NCBI GenBank assembly: GCA_016841725.1
Contig: JAENYP010000003.1
Coordinates: 62,001 to 126,000, forward strand
Source of the DNA: Thermincola carboxydiphila
GTDB taxonomy: Bacteria; Bacillota; Thermincolia; Thermincolales; UBA2595
DNA length: 64,000 nucleotides
Direction of reading: 5' to 3'
The notes below the pieces were generated by a model. That model searched no databases and was not told where the DNA came from. It saw nothing but the letters and a program-made list of their open reading frames with translations. A program made the position numbers and the translations under genes. Of this stretch, positions 48,792 to 57,657 are shown in pieces (positions within the stretch are counted from its first letter, which is position 1; every line of letters begins with the position of its first letter).

Positions 48792-50255
48792 ATGGATTTG
48801 AAACTTGGTGGTATAGTATCGGGTTTGGATACACAGGACATCGTTTCTAAACTTATGTTAATTGAAAAACAGCCAATGGTTTTGCTGGAGAACAGAAAAC
48901 ATGAATATGAGCTTAAAAAGGAACTATGGCAGGAAATAAATACAAACTTACTGGCATTAAAAACAGCTAATGAAAAACTATTGTCTGCCGATGATTTTAA
49001 GAAAAGAACGGTTTCTTCCACAGATGAGAATATTGTGACTGCAACGGCAGATACTGCCGCTGCTGAAGCCAATTACAGTATAACTGTCACTAACCTGGCC
49101 CAAAATCACCAGATAAGGGGCAGTAAAATGGCCGATACCTGGGTATCAGGTGCCGGTACTTTTACCCTTTCTGATGGCACATATAGTTCCACAATAAGTA
49201 TTTCAGCTACAGATGACCTGCAGCACGTGGCAGATAAAATAAATGAGGCTAAAGATAATACAGATTCATCCAAAGATTTGAAGATTACTGCTTCGATTAT
49301 TGATAATACCCTCGTTCTTTCACATGATGAGACAGGGGCTGGAAATAACGTAACTGTAACAGATGATTCATCTGGCATAATGCAGACCCTTGGTGTGGTT
49401 AATTCAAGCCTGGTAAACCTTAATGTTTTACAAAATCCTGAAGATGCACAGTTTACGGTAAATGGTATGAACATAACCCGCTCCAGGAATAACAGCCTTA
49501 ATGATGTCATTTCCGGATTAACATTAGATTTGAAAGCGGAAAGCGCTACTGCTGTAACTATTTCTGTCCAAAAGGATTTGGACACCGCTTTAAATGCAGT
49601 CAAGGATTTCATCGATAAGTATAACAGTACTATGGACTTAATTAACAGCAAACTGAGCGAAAAGAAAGTAAAGGATCCCCTGTCTGACACTGATCGGAAA
49701 AAAGGGATTCTAAAAGGTAGCACTATTCTCATGAATATTAAAAGTACGCTGCGTAGAAATATAAGTGATCCTGTGGTCGGTCTATCTATTGCCAATGACC
49801 GTCTTTCAGTCATTGGAATCACGACTATTGCTGATGATTACGGGACCTCCGGTAAACTGCAGATTGATGAAACCAAGTTTAGAGAAGCATTGGCATCTAA
49901 TCCCGATGAAGTTATTCAGCTTTTCACTAGTAACGTAGATATTGATTCTGATGGTAACATTGGATTTGATGAAAAAGGTGTATTAACCAGAATAGGTGAA
50001 CAACTTGAGGCCCTAACGAGTACTTCTACTACAAGTGCGGGAGGAGCTACTGTTAAAAAGGGGATTATTTCTAATACGATTGATTCTTTTGATAAGACAA
50101 TTAAGGGATTTACAGAGGCGATCGACGCTTTTGAAGAGCGATTGAAAGTACGGGAAAAAAATCTTTGGGCACAATTTACGGCAATGGAACAAGCCCTATC
50201 AACCATGAATAATCAGGCTACGTGGCTGGCGGGCCAGCTTAACGGTCTTGAGTAA
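48792..50255 (+). CDS. fliD: Flagellar filament capping protein FliD (HAP2)
   Basis: A 487-residue cap protein that folds flagellin at the filament tip. The N-terminus LKLGGIVSGLDTQDIVSKLM with EKQPMVLLENRKHEYELKKE and the C-terminus FEERLKVREKNLWAQFTAME with NNQATWLAGQLNGLE are diagnostic. Central domains with the FliD insertion are present, including TVNGMNITRSRNNSLNDVIS. GGGGGTG precedes ATG 48792. No fliS or fliT follows; instead come two small unknown genes and the Maf genes. Confidence 0.94.
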   Translation: MDLKLGGIVSGLDTQDIVSKLMLIEKQPMVLLENRKHEYELKKELWQEINTNLLALKTANEKLLSADDFKKRTVSSTDENIVTATADTAAAEANYSITVTNLAQNHQIRGSKMADTWVSGAGTFTLSDGTYSSTISISATDDLQHVADKINEAKDNTDSSKDLKITASIIDNTLVLSHDETGAGNNVTVTDDSSGIMQTLGVVNSSLVNLNVLQNPEDAQFTVNGMNITRSRNNSLNDVISGLTLDLKAESATAVTISVQKDLDTALNAVKDFIDKYNSTMDLINSKLSEKKVKDPLSDTDRKKGILKGSTILMNIKSTLRRNISDPVVGLSIANDRLSVIGITTIADDYGTSGKLQIDETKFREALASNPDEVIQLFTSNVDIDSDGNIGFDEKGVLTRIGEQLEALTSTSTTSAGGATVKKGIISNTIDSFDKTIKGFTEAIDAFEERLKVREKNLWAQFTAMEQALSTMNNQATWLAGQLNGLE

Positions 50256-50353
50256 TATAATAGTCCGGTAGAGGCTGGATTGATACAGGCAGTTTGGTAT
50301 AACCATGCTGCTTGTTTTAGGAGTAAAGTGTCGACTTAAGTAAGGAAGAGTAT

Positions 50354-50590
50354 ATGGAGTGGTGGAATTTGGAGAAAGAAATCACTGATGTACAAAAAGA
50401 AATACTAAATGTTTTAAAGCAGAATTATGCCTCATATGCATGTCCTATCTCGTCTATGGAGATAAGCAGGGCAATTAATGTAACGCCTTCTTATGTCAGG
50501 GAACAGGCCAATGAAATGCAGATTCTGGGACTGATAAAGGCCAGAAGGGGACCGGGCGGAGGGTACTACTTAAATAATCAGGGAGGTTAA
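50354..50590 (+). CDS. Small winged-helix protein, Rrf2-like DNA-binding fold
   Basis: A 78-residue protein with a predicted winged helix-turn-helix: ITDVQKEILNVLKQNYASYA, CPISSMEISRAINVTPSYVR, EQANEMQILGLIKARRGPGG and GYYL. The RRGPGGGYYL wing resembles Rrf2 regulators, but the protein lacks their dimer helix and cysteine cluster. It may bind DNA as a local regulator of the flagellin-modification genes. ATG 50354 follows AAGGAAG; TTG 50369 is an alternative start. No exact family is recognised. Confidence 0.65.
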   Translation: MEWWNLEKEITDVQKEILNVLKQNYASYACPISSMEISRAINVTPSYVREQANEMQILGLIKARRGPGGGYYLNNQGG

Positions 50591-50595
50591 ATAAT

Positions 50596-50973
50596 ATGGA
50601 TTCAGGTTCTGCCAACAAGATTCTTGATGAAGCAGTAAGTGACGGTATTAATTATTTGCCAAAGTTAGAAGAGGGACTTATGTCAGTAGTTACATTATTT
50701 CGGGAAGGACAGGAAGGAGAGGGAATCAGCTTATTCCAACAATCCATTGAAGGTTTGGAGTGGTTTGGTACCGTATTGGCTGCATTGGGAAGGTTCCGTG
50801 ACAGTGAAAATACCTACTCCGGTTTAACATTGACTTATAATGACAAGCTCAACGAATTATTAGAGGCATGGCAGAATATGGACATGGTTTTAATCGGGGA
50901 CTTAATTGAATACGAAATAGTTCCTATTATAGATAAAGTAATGAATGATATTAAAGAAGGGACACAGAATTGA
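50596..50973 (+). CDS. Conserved-looking small acidic helical protein of unknown function
   Basis: A 125-residue acidic protein, predicted almost fully helical (SANKILDEAVSDGINYLPKL, ISLFQQSIEGLEWFGTVLAA, LNELLEAWQNMDMVLIGDLI, EYEIVPIIDKVMNDIKEGTQ). No signal peptide, membrane segment or catalytic motif is visible. The length and helical pattern recall flagellar chaperones such as FliS or FliT, which would otherwise be missing after fliD, but no sequence similarity is recognised. It overlaps the start of the first Maf gene by 4 bases, so it probably works with flagellin modification or export. Confidence 0.6.
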   Translation: MDSGSANKILDEAVSDGINYLPKLEEGLMSVVTLFREGQEGEGISLFQQSIEGLEWFGTVLAALGRFRDSENTYSGLTLTYNDKLNELLEAWQNMDMVLIGDLIEYEIVPIIDKVMNDIKEGTQN

Positions 50974-52415
50974 CAGGACTTTACAAAAAAAACCTGATGC
51001 TTCTGGAAGGTTTAAATCCCGAGGGGTTTAAAATGCTTTCCGGGATTTTTGATAAAAAAATGATTATTAAGCCCGTTATGACCCGCACAGGAGATATGAC
51101 TCTTGAAATACAAACAGGAGAGCGCAGGGTTTTTCTTCACAGTAAGTATGACCCCGGAAAAGAAGCGGCACAATTGGTAGGCAGAAAAGCTTTGAAGCCG
51201 GGAGATATGGTTTTGGTTTTGGGTTTCGGTTTAGGGTATCATGTTGCAGAAGTACTCAGAGTGATTGGTGATAATGCTAAGGTCGTGGTAATAGAACCCA
51301 ATAAGGAGATTTTTAGAGAAGCATTGAAGTATATAGATATGGAGCAGTTTTTAACCGAGTCCAGATTGAAAATTATATTGGAAGAGGATATAGCTCAATT
51401 ATCAAAGCTGTTTAGTCACTGGATGGACTTAGTTTTAGAAAAAGAAGGACAGTTCATTATTCACCGAGCCTCACTTGAACTCATGTCAGATTATGTAAAA
51501 CCTTTGCAGGAGCTGTTTCTGGAATGGCGGGTCAGACAAGATACAATATCGAGATTTGAATCCCGGCTCAGTGACAATTTTTCTCAAAATGTTAATTCTG
51601 TAAAAAATCTTCCTAGAGTAAGTAAATTATTTGACAGGTTTAAAGGAGTACCGGCCTTGCTGGTAGCAGCGGGACCCAGTCTGGATGATTCCGTTAGATG
51701 GTTACCGTCTCTAAGGAACCGGTGTTTGGTTATCTGTGTAGGGAGAGCTCTGAAATCCTTGTTGAATTTCGGATTAATTCCGGACCTGGTTGTGATAACT
51801 GATCCCCAGCCCTCTGTATATTCTTCGCAGCTTGAAGGTTTGGATATTGGTGTTCCTATCGTCTTACTTCCCACTGTTCACCCAAACCTCATGCGTAATT
51901 ATTCCGGTGCGAAGCTTGTAGCCTTTCAAGCCGGTATGAACGAAGCGGAGGAAATGGCTGCTGTCTTGGGGGAACAGTTGGTTGAAACAGGAGGCTCTGT
52001 ATCAACAACTGCTCTGGATATCATAATTCGTATGGGCTGCAGCCCCGTTTTATTTGCCGGTTTGGACCTCGCATATATAAAAGGAAGAAGTCATAGTAAA
52101 GATGTGGGGGGTATTAAGGTTGATTCAGCAGATGGGTTTAGGTTGGTTGAAGTACAGGGCAATCAGGGCGGTCTTACTAAAGCTCCATTAAATTTGAATA
52201 TTTATAGAAAATGGGTAGAACGGCGTATTGAAAAAAGCCATGGGAAAACCATTTTTTACAACTTATCTCCGGAAGGTGCAGTTATTACCGGGGCGCCGTA
52301 TTTAGATTCTCGGGAGGCCATTGATAAATTGTTGACCGAAGATATTGGAAATCAAAAGAAGTTATTATCAGAGATTTGTCTGACTAAAGGGAGAGACGAA
52401 ATTGAATCTATATGA
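50970..52415 (+). CDS. Motility accessory factor (Maf, DUF115/MptE-like) glycosyltransferase, first copy
   Basis: A 481-residue protein of the Maf family, which transfers nonulosonic acids to Ser/Thr of flagellin before export. An N-terminal domain (LVLGFGLGYHVAEVLRVIGD, VVVIEPNKEIFREAL) is followed by the DUF115 core: PALLVAAGPSLDDSVRWL, LVICVGRALKSLLNFGLIPD, VVITDPQP and PVLFAGLDLAYIKGRSHSKD. It lacks the C-terminal helical extension of the second copy. The TTG start at 50970 overlaps the upstream stop, and its own stop overlaps the next start by 14 bases. Confidence 0.86.
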   Translation: MTGLYKKNLMLLEGLNPEGFKMLSGIFDKKMIIKPVMTRTGDMTLEIQTGERRVFLHSKYDPGKEAAQLVGRKALKPGDMVLVLGFGLGYHVAEVLRVIGDNAKVVVIEPNKEIFREALKYIDMEQFLTESRLKIILEEDIAQLSKLFSHWMDLVLEKEGQFIIHRASLELMSDYVKPLQELFLEWRVRQDTISRFESRLSDNFSQNVNSVKNLPRVSKLFDRFKGVPALLVAAGPSLDDSVRWLPSLRNRCLVICVGRALKSLLNFGLIPDLVVITDPQPSVYSSQLEGLDIGVPIVLLPTVHPNLMRNYSGAKLVAFQAGMNEAEEMAAVLGEQLVETGGSVSTTALDIIIRMGCSPVLFAGLDLAYIKGRSHSKDVGGIKVDSADGFRLVEVQGNQGGLTKAPLNLNIYRKWVERRIEKSHGKTIFYNLSPEGAVITGAPYLDSREAIDKLLTEDIGNQKKLLSEICLTKGRDEIESI

Positions 52416-54276
52416 ATTAAATTTAGCTGCCTTTAGTGAACGTTATCCTACCGATGCACGCTTTTTGGAAACGGTGAATTGCGATGCGTATCATGTCATA
52501 ACTGCCAAAACCGGTAAACCCACTATACAGGTTCAGGCTAATGACAGGAAGGTTTTTGTGCACAGTTCATATGACCCAGAAGGGGAGGCCCGGCGCTGGG
52601 CAGCCAATGTCAGTCTAAGCACACGGGATTTATTGATAATTTTAGGATTCGGGATGGGATATCATGTTACTGAAATCTTGAAGGATGCTCCTGAAGATAT
52701 CGAGATAATCATAGTGGAAACAGAACCTGGTTTACTCAAACAAGCGTTTTATCACCGTGATTTTCGTGTGATGCTGAAATCAAAAAACATTCATATTGTT
52801 TTGGGAGATGATGTTTTAAAACTTATCCGTATTTTTCGAAGCAAATACGACTTTTACAGACTTGATAAAATAAAGATTGAAGCATATCCACCACTGCTCA
52901 GAATTCATGAAACATCTTATGATTTATTCCAAAGAACATTGTTTGACCAATTATTAATGAGTCTATTTACTCTTAATACCATTTTGAGATATTCCTTTGA
53001 TTGGACACGGAATTTTTTCCTTAACCTAAAGGAATCAACCATAAATCCCGGAGTTAATAACCTGTTCGGCAGGCTTAATAATAAACCCGCCATATTAGTT
53101 TCCGCCGGGCCATCTGTGAAAAAAAACATACACCTGCTTAAAAAAGCCAAGAACAAGGTTTTTATCCTGTGTGTAGGAAGCATATTGAGGGTTTTACTAA
53201 ATGAGGGAATCATTCCTGATTTAGTTATTTCCATAGATGGAGGGATAGGAAATTACGGTCATTTTAAAGGCTTGACAAACCATAAGGTACCGTTAGTTTT
53301 TGACCCCATGCTGCATCACCGTATTGTGGAAGAACATCCGGGTATTAAGTTTGTGGCCCATTGTAATGAGCAGTTTATTAGGGAAATGGACTATGTAGTT
53401 TTTGAAGATAAAGGCAGATTAAATCTTGGCCCTTCGGTAGCCAATATAGGTTTGGATTTATTGGTCAAAATGGGGGCTAACCCAATTATATTTGTTGGTC
53501 AGGATTTAGCATATACCGGTGGACGATCTCATGCAACAGGTACCAAGCATGGGGTCAGAACAGTAGAAAATCTGAAACAAAGTAAGAGGTATCTTGAGGT
53601 TGAAGGTATAAATGGGGAGACACTGTTAACTGACAGGGCTTTGTACAGCTTTCTAAAATGGTTTGAATCTTATATTAAAAAACATGGGGGAATAGATTTT
53701 ATTAATGCTTCTGAGGGTGGGGCAAGAATTCCCGGTACTAGGGCGATGAGGCTGGAAGAGTTTCTGGCCGTAAATCAGTATGAAACAACTGATTATGAGA
53801 AATGGCTTTCTGAAATACATAGAGATGTAGGTCCACTGGAATTCGATGTAAAGGAATGGATGGACAGGATTTCAGAGGTTAAGGAACAGGTGGGGAAAAT
53901 AAGAAAAGCAGCCTGGCGTGGTTTTCAGAAGGCCCAAGAGTTAAGAGAGTATTATGATAGACAAACACTGGATTATAGAAAAATCAGGAAGACCATTAAA
54001 AGTTTGGAGAGAATTGACGCTAAGATAAAGGAAAATCAGCAGGTATCAAAGATGATTAATTTGTTATTTCAGCCATTTATAACATCTTTGAGTCATTTTA
54101 TTGACAAGAAATCACCTGATGAAACTGAGAGAGATAAAGGTCAAAGGATATCGCATGAAAATGTTCTGTTATATTCAGGGATTTACCAGGTTGCTGCTAC
54201 TGCAGAACAGATAGTAAATATAACCATAAACAGGGCGAAAAATGAGTTCGGATATTTAGAGGGGGAAGGCGAATGA
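52402..54276 (+). CDS. Motility accessory factor (Maf, DUF115/MptE-like) glycosyltransferase, second copy
   Basis: A 624-residue paralogue of the upstream protein. Matching blocks are LIILGFGMGYHVTEILKDAP, PAILVSAGPSVKKNIHLLKK, VFILCVGSILRVLLNEGIIP, DLVISIDGG and PIIFVGQDLAYTGGRSHATG. A C-terminal helical region of about 150 residues (WMDRISEVKEQVGKIRKAAW onward) is unique to it. Tandem Maf genes with different lengths suggest different sugars or sites on flagellin. The TTG start at 52402 lies inside the previous gene, and the next gene overlaps its stop by 4 bases, so all are translationally coupled. Confidence 0.87.
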   Translation: MNLYELNLAAFSERYPTDARFLETVNCDAYHVITAKTGKPTIQVQANDRKVFVHSSYDPEGEARRWAANVSLSTRDLLIILGFGMGYHVTEILKDAPEDIEIIIVETEPGLLKQAFYHRDFRVMLKSKNIHIVLGDDVLKLIRIFRSKYDFYRLDKIKIEAYPPLLRIHETSYDLFQRTLFDQLLMSLFTLNTILRYSFDWTRNFFLNLKESTINPGVNNLFGRLNNKPAILVSAGPSVKKNIHLLKKAKNKVFILCVGSILRVLLNEGIIPDLVISIDGGIGNYGHFKGLTNHKVPLVFDPMLHHRIVEEHPGIKFVAHCNEQFIREMDYVVFEDKGRLNLGPSVANIGLDLLVKMGANPIIFVGQDLAYTGGRSHATGTKHGVRTVENLKQSKRYLEVEGINGETLLTDRALYSFLKWFESYIKKHGGIDFINASEGGARIPGTRAMRLEEFLAVNQYETTDYEKWLSEIHRDVGPLEFDVKEWMDRISEVKEQVGKIRKAAWRGFQKAQELREYYDRQTLDYRKIRKTIKSLERIDAKIKENQQVSKMINLLFQPFITSLSHFIDKKSPDETERDKGQRISHENVLLYSGIYQVAATAEQIVNITINRAKNEFGYLEGEGE

Positions 54277-55388
54277 AAAGCCTTTTTACAGGGAAAAAAA
54301 TACTAGTTACTGGTGGGACAGGCACGTTAGGGAAAGCTCTGGTGAAGGAGATTCTAAAATATGATCCCAAAGTTGTACGGATTTTCAGCCGTGATGAAGC
54401 CAAGCAATTTGACCTGCAATTTGAATTGGGTCAATATACTGGTGTCCGTTATCTCCTGGGAGACGTTCGGGATAAAGAACGCCTTAACAGGGCTATGGAA
54501 GGAATTGATGTAGTATTTCATACAGCAGCCCTTAAGCATGTCCCGGCCTGTGAGTATAATCCCTTTGAGGGTGTTAAGACCAACATTATGGGCACTCAGA
54601 ACATAATTGAGGCTGCCCTGGAAAACGAGGTCGAGAGAGTTGTTTATACCAGCAGTGATAAGGCTATCAGCCCTACTAATACTATGGGAGCTACAAAACT
54701 AGTCGCTGAAAGATTAATATCAGCAGCTGATTATTATAAAGGTGACAGAAAAACTGTATTTGCTGCGGTGAGGTTTGGTAATGTGATGGGGTCCAGGGGA
54801 TCGGTTATCCCCTTATTTAAGAAGCAAATTTTAAAGGATGGCGTGGTGACTGTAACTTTACCTGAAATGACACGATTCATGATGACAGTAAGCCAGGCAG
54901 TCATGTTGACTTTGGAAGCGGCCTTCCGAGCAAAAGGCGGAGAGACTTTTGTTCTAAAGATGCCCGTGGTATGTTTGGGTGACTTAGCTGAAATCATTAT
55001 CAAAGATTTTGCCCCGTTATGTGGTAAGGACCCCAAAGACATAAGTATCAAGACTATCGGCCTACGACCCGGAGAAAAAATGTACGAGGAATTAATGACC
55101 TATGAGGAAGCGAAATTCGCCATGGAATTTCCACATATGTTTGCAGTGCCACCTGTTTTTGCCGGAAAAAGGTACAGTTACAGAGGAGCAAAACCGGCGG
55201 CTGTAAAAACATACCGGTCTGATGAGGTAGTACATTTGAGTAAAGAACAGGTTGAAAGGCTTTTAAGAGAAGAAAAAATTCTCGACCGGCGCAGAGAACG
55301 AATAGAATTACACCAAAGTTTGGGAGGCCAGAATAATGAAGGTATTAGTGACAGGAGGAGCTGGGTTTATAGGCAGGTGGACGGTTAA
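54273..55388 (+). CDS. UDP-GlcNAc 4,6-dehydratase-like SDR (PseB/CapD type)
   Basis: A 371-residue soluble SDR that probably starts the flagellin-sugar pathway by converting UDP-GlcNAc to a 4-keto-6-deoxy intermediate. It has KKILVTGGTGTLGKALVKEI, HTAALKHVPACEYNPFEGVK, the YTSSDKAISPTNTMGATKLV active-site region (Met in place of the usual Tyr, as in the PseB/FlaA1 group) and RFGNVMGSRGSVIPLF. The C-terminal extension beyond PseB length (about 40 residues) overlaps the next gene by 53 bases. It lacks the membrane domain of full CapD proteins. Confidence 0.85.
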   Translation: MKSLFTGKKILVTGGTGTLGKALVKEILKYDPKVVRIFSRDEAKQFDLQFELGQYTGVRYLLGDVRDKERLNRAMEGIDVVFHTAALKHVPACEYNPFEGVKTNIMGTQNIIEAALENEVERVVYTSSDKAISPTNTMGATKLVAERLISAADYYKGDRKTVFAAVRFGNVMGSRGSVIPLFKKQILKDGVVTVTLPEMTRFMMTVSQAVMLTLEAAFRAKGGETFVLKMPVVCLGDLAEIIIKDFAPLCGKDPKDISIKTIGLRPGEKMYEELMTYEEAKFAMEFPHMFAVPPVFAGKRYSYRGAKPAAVKTYRSDEVVHLSKEQVERLLREEKILDRRRERIELHQSLGGQNNEGISDRRSWVYRQVDG

Positions 55389-56286
55389 TCACCTTTTAAA
55401 AGACGGGCATAAAGTTTGGGTGCTTGATAACTTATCAAATGGTAACAGGTCAAACTTAAAATGCTTAGCTGGACATTCAGAATTCATGGGGCTGACCGTA
55501 GGTGATGTAAAAGAAGTCGCAACATTAAGTTTGCTGTTTAAGAACAATTTTGATATTTGTTATCACTTAGCTGCAAGTATAAATGTTCAGGACAGTATTG
55601 ATGACCCTAAAACAACATTTGAAAATGATGCCATCGGTACTTTTAATGTTTTGGAACAGTGCCGCAAAACGGGAACCAAGATGGTTTTTATGAGCACATG
55701 TATGGTTTATGATAGGGCTACTTCTGATAAAGGGATTGGTGAAAGCTGGCCGGTGAAACCGGCTTCACCTTATGCAGGTTCTAAGATTGCGGGAGAGAAT
55801 ATGGTACTATCGTATTATTATGCATACGGACTTCCTGTTACTGTCGTCCGGCCCTTTAATACCTATGGCCCTTTTCAGAAATCTTCAGGTGAGGGGGGAG
55901 TTGTGGCAATTTTTATTAAAAGGGATTTAGAGGGTAAAACTCTTAATATTTATGGGGACGGGACACAGACCCGTGACCTCCTCTATGTTGAAGACTGTGC
56001 TAGGTTTGTTGTGGAAGCCGGTTATTCAGATAAAGTTAATGGAAAAGTTGTTAATGCAGGTTCAGGAAAGGATATATGTATAAACGATTTGGCCCGGTTG
56101 ATAGCCGGTGCGGAGGATAAAGTAAAACACGTCCCTCATATTCATCCACAAAGTGAAATTCAGAAACTTTTATGTGATTCTGAATTAGCTGATAAACTAC
56201 TCGGCTGGAAACCTGCAGTTTCCCTGGAAGAGGGAATTGAACTTACAAGGGATTGGATTCGCAACAACATTGGCCTTACACAATAA
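55336..56286 (+). CDS. NAD-dependent nucleotide-sugar epimerase
   Basis: A 316-residue extended SDR enzyme with GGAGFIGRWTVNHLLKDGHK, the active site PYAGSKIAGENMVLSYYYA (Tyr and Lys present), RPFNTYGPFQKSSGEGGVV and YGDGTQTRDLLYVEDCARF. It probably epimerises a sugar made by the dehydratase just upstream. The start overlaps that gene by 53 bases. The catalytic Ser/Thr position reads STCMVYD instead of the usual SSAAVYG, so the fine chemistry may differ. Confidence 0.82.
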   Translation: MKVLVTGGAGFIGRWTVNHLLKDGHKVWVLDNLSNGNRSNLKCLAGHSEFMGLTVGDVKEVATLSLLFKNNFDICYHLAASINVQDSIDDPKTTFENDAIGTFNVLEQCRKTGTKMVFMSTCMVYDRATSDKGIGESWPVKPASPYAGSKIAGENMVLSYYYAYGLPVTVVRPFNTYGPFQKSSGEGGVVAIFIKRDLEGKTLNIYGDGTQTRDLLYVEDCARFVVEAGYSDKVNGKVVNAGSGKDICINDLARLIAGAEDKVKHVPHIHPQSEIQKLLCDSELADKLLGWKPAVSLEEGIELTRDWIRNNIGLTQ

Positions 56287-56310
56287 AATATTTAGTCAGA
56301 GGAGATATTT

Positions 56311-57657
56311 ATGGAATACCATAATGAAATTGAAGCAATGGATTATCTCTTTGACAGGCTTTTCCCCATTTGCAGAAGTATTACAGGACCGGGATTGCGT
56401 GAGACTCTGGATATTCTGGGGGAATATCTGCCCCTTGAACAATTTGGAGTCAAAACCGGGACCAGGGTTTTTGACTGGGAAATCCCCAAAGAATGGCATA
56501 TCAGAAATGCATGGTTAAAGGGGCCGAATGGGGAAATAATTGCAGATTTTAAGAAAAACAACCTTCATGTAGTTAATTACAGTGCCCCGGTTAATAGAAA
56601 AATTGAACTTGAGGAATTAAAAAACCATTTATTTACTGATCCTAATTTACCTGATGCCATCCCTTATGTTACCTCTTATTATAAAGAAAGATGGGGGTTT
56701 TGCTTAAGCCATAATGAATATCTAAAGCTTAGTCCCGGAGAATACCATGTATTTATCGACAGTGAATTTATTAACGGGGAATTAAATTACAGCCAGACAA
56801 TTCTTCCCGGTCAGACCGACAGGGAAATTCTAATCAGCAGTTATGTATGTCATCCCTCCATGGCCAATAATGAGTTAAGCGGCCCCATAGTGGCAGCCTT
56901 TCTTTATAACCGTCTGGCAAAGTGGAAGAAACGGCGTTTTACTTACAGGTTTGTATTTGCTCCAGAAACAATAGGAAGTATTACTTACTTAAACAGATTT
57001 GGGGAGCATTTAATCGACAAGCTTCATTCCGGGCTGGTTTTTACATGTCTGGGCGGGCAAACAGGTTTAAACTATAAATTATCTCGAAGGCAAAACAGTT
57101 CTATAGACAACATGGTGAACCACTTATTTAAAACCGGGGTACTGAAGGGAACTTTAAGACCTTTTACACCAATAGGCGGTTCAGATGAACGACAGTATTG
57201 TTCACCGGGTTTTAACCTTCCTGTGGGGCAAATTGCGAGGATGGTTTACGGATCATATCCTGGGTACCACAACTCCCTTGATGATAAGGATACAATGACT
57301 ATTAAGTCATTATATCAAAGTGTCAATGAAATTGAACTGATTTTACGGGGGCTAGAGCTAGACGGTATTTATATTAATCAATCTCCCTACGGTGAAGTAA
57401 AACTGGACAGGCATGGCTTGTATCCGGATATTAATGCACCGGGTGCACGAAAGCACTCAACGAACCAGGTAATGGACCAGCGCAAACAGTTAAACTGCAT
57501 ATTGACTTTGCTGAACTTTGCAGATGGTGAACACACTCTGCTTGAGATTGCAAAAAAGTGTAATTGTAGTGTTTTTGACCTTAAAGATATAATCGACCTT
57601 CTTATAAATAAAGGACTTATAAAGGGGCCTTTTATTGAGAAAGGAGTGGGGTTCTAA
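56311..57657 (+). CDS. DUF4910-type aminopeptidase-like protein with C-terminal winged helix
   Basis: A 448-residue protein with an M28-like zinc-peptidase fold. Candidate metal or catalytic residues are in SSYVCHPSMANNELSGPIVA, FAPETIGSITYL, GGSDERQYCSPGFNLPVG and YPGYHNSLDDKDTM. The C-terminal 80 residues look like a winged helix (GEHTLLEIAKKCNCSVFDLK, DIIDLLINKGLI). Members occur in surface-polysaccharide and nonulosonate clusters. They may hydrolyse amide-linked groups on sugars rather than peptides, but this is not established. RBS AGGAG at 56300-56304. It is coupled to the formyltransferase-like gene (ATG shares a base with its stop). Confidence 0.82.
   Translation: MEYHNEIEAMDYLFDRLFPICRSITGPGLRETLDILGEYLPLEQFGVKTGTRVFDWEIPKEWHIRNAWLKGPNGEIIADFKKNNLHVVNYSAPVNRKIELEELKNHLFTDPNLPDAIPYVTSYYKERWGFCLSHNEYLKLSPGEYHVFIDSEFINGELNYSQTILPGQTDREILISSYVCHPSMANNELSGPIVAAFLYNRLAKWKKRRFTYRFVFAPETIGSITYLNRFGEHLIDKLHSGLVFTCLGGQTGLNYKLSRRQNSSIDNMVNHLFKTGVLKGTLRPFTPIGGSDERQYCSPGFNLPVGQIARMVYGSYPGYHNSLDDKDTMTIKSLYQSVNEIELILRGLELDGIYINQSPYGEVKLDRHGLYPDINAPGARKHSTNQVMDQRKQLNCILTLLNFADGEHTLLEIAKKCNCSVFDLKDIIDLLINKGLIKGPFIEKGVGF

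Noticed and set aside
49106-49822. 238-codon minus-strand open frame
   Set aside because: It is the antisense shadow of fliD and shows no recognisable family.
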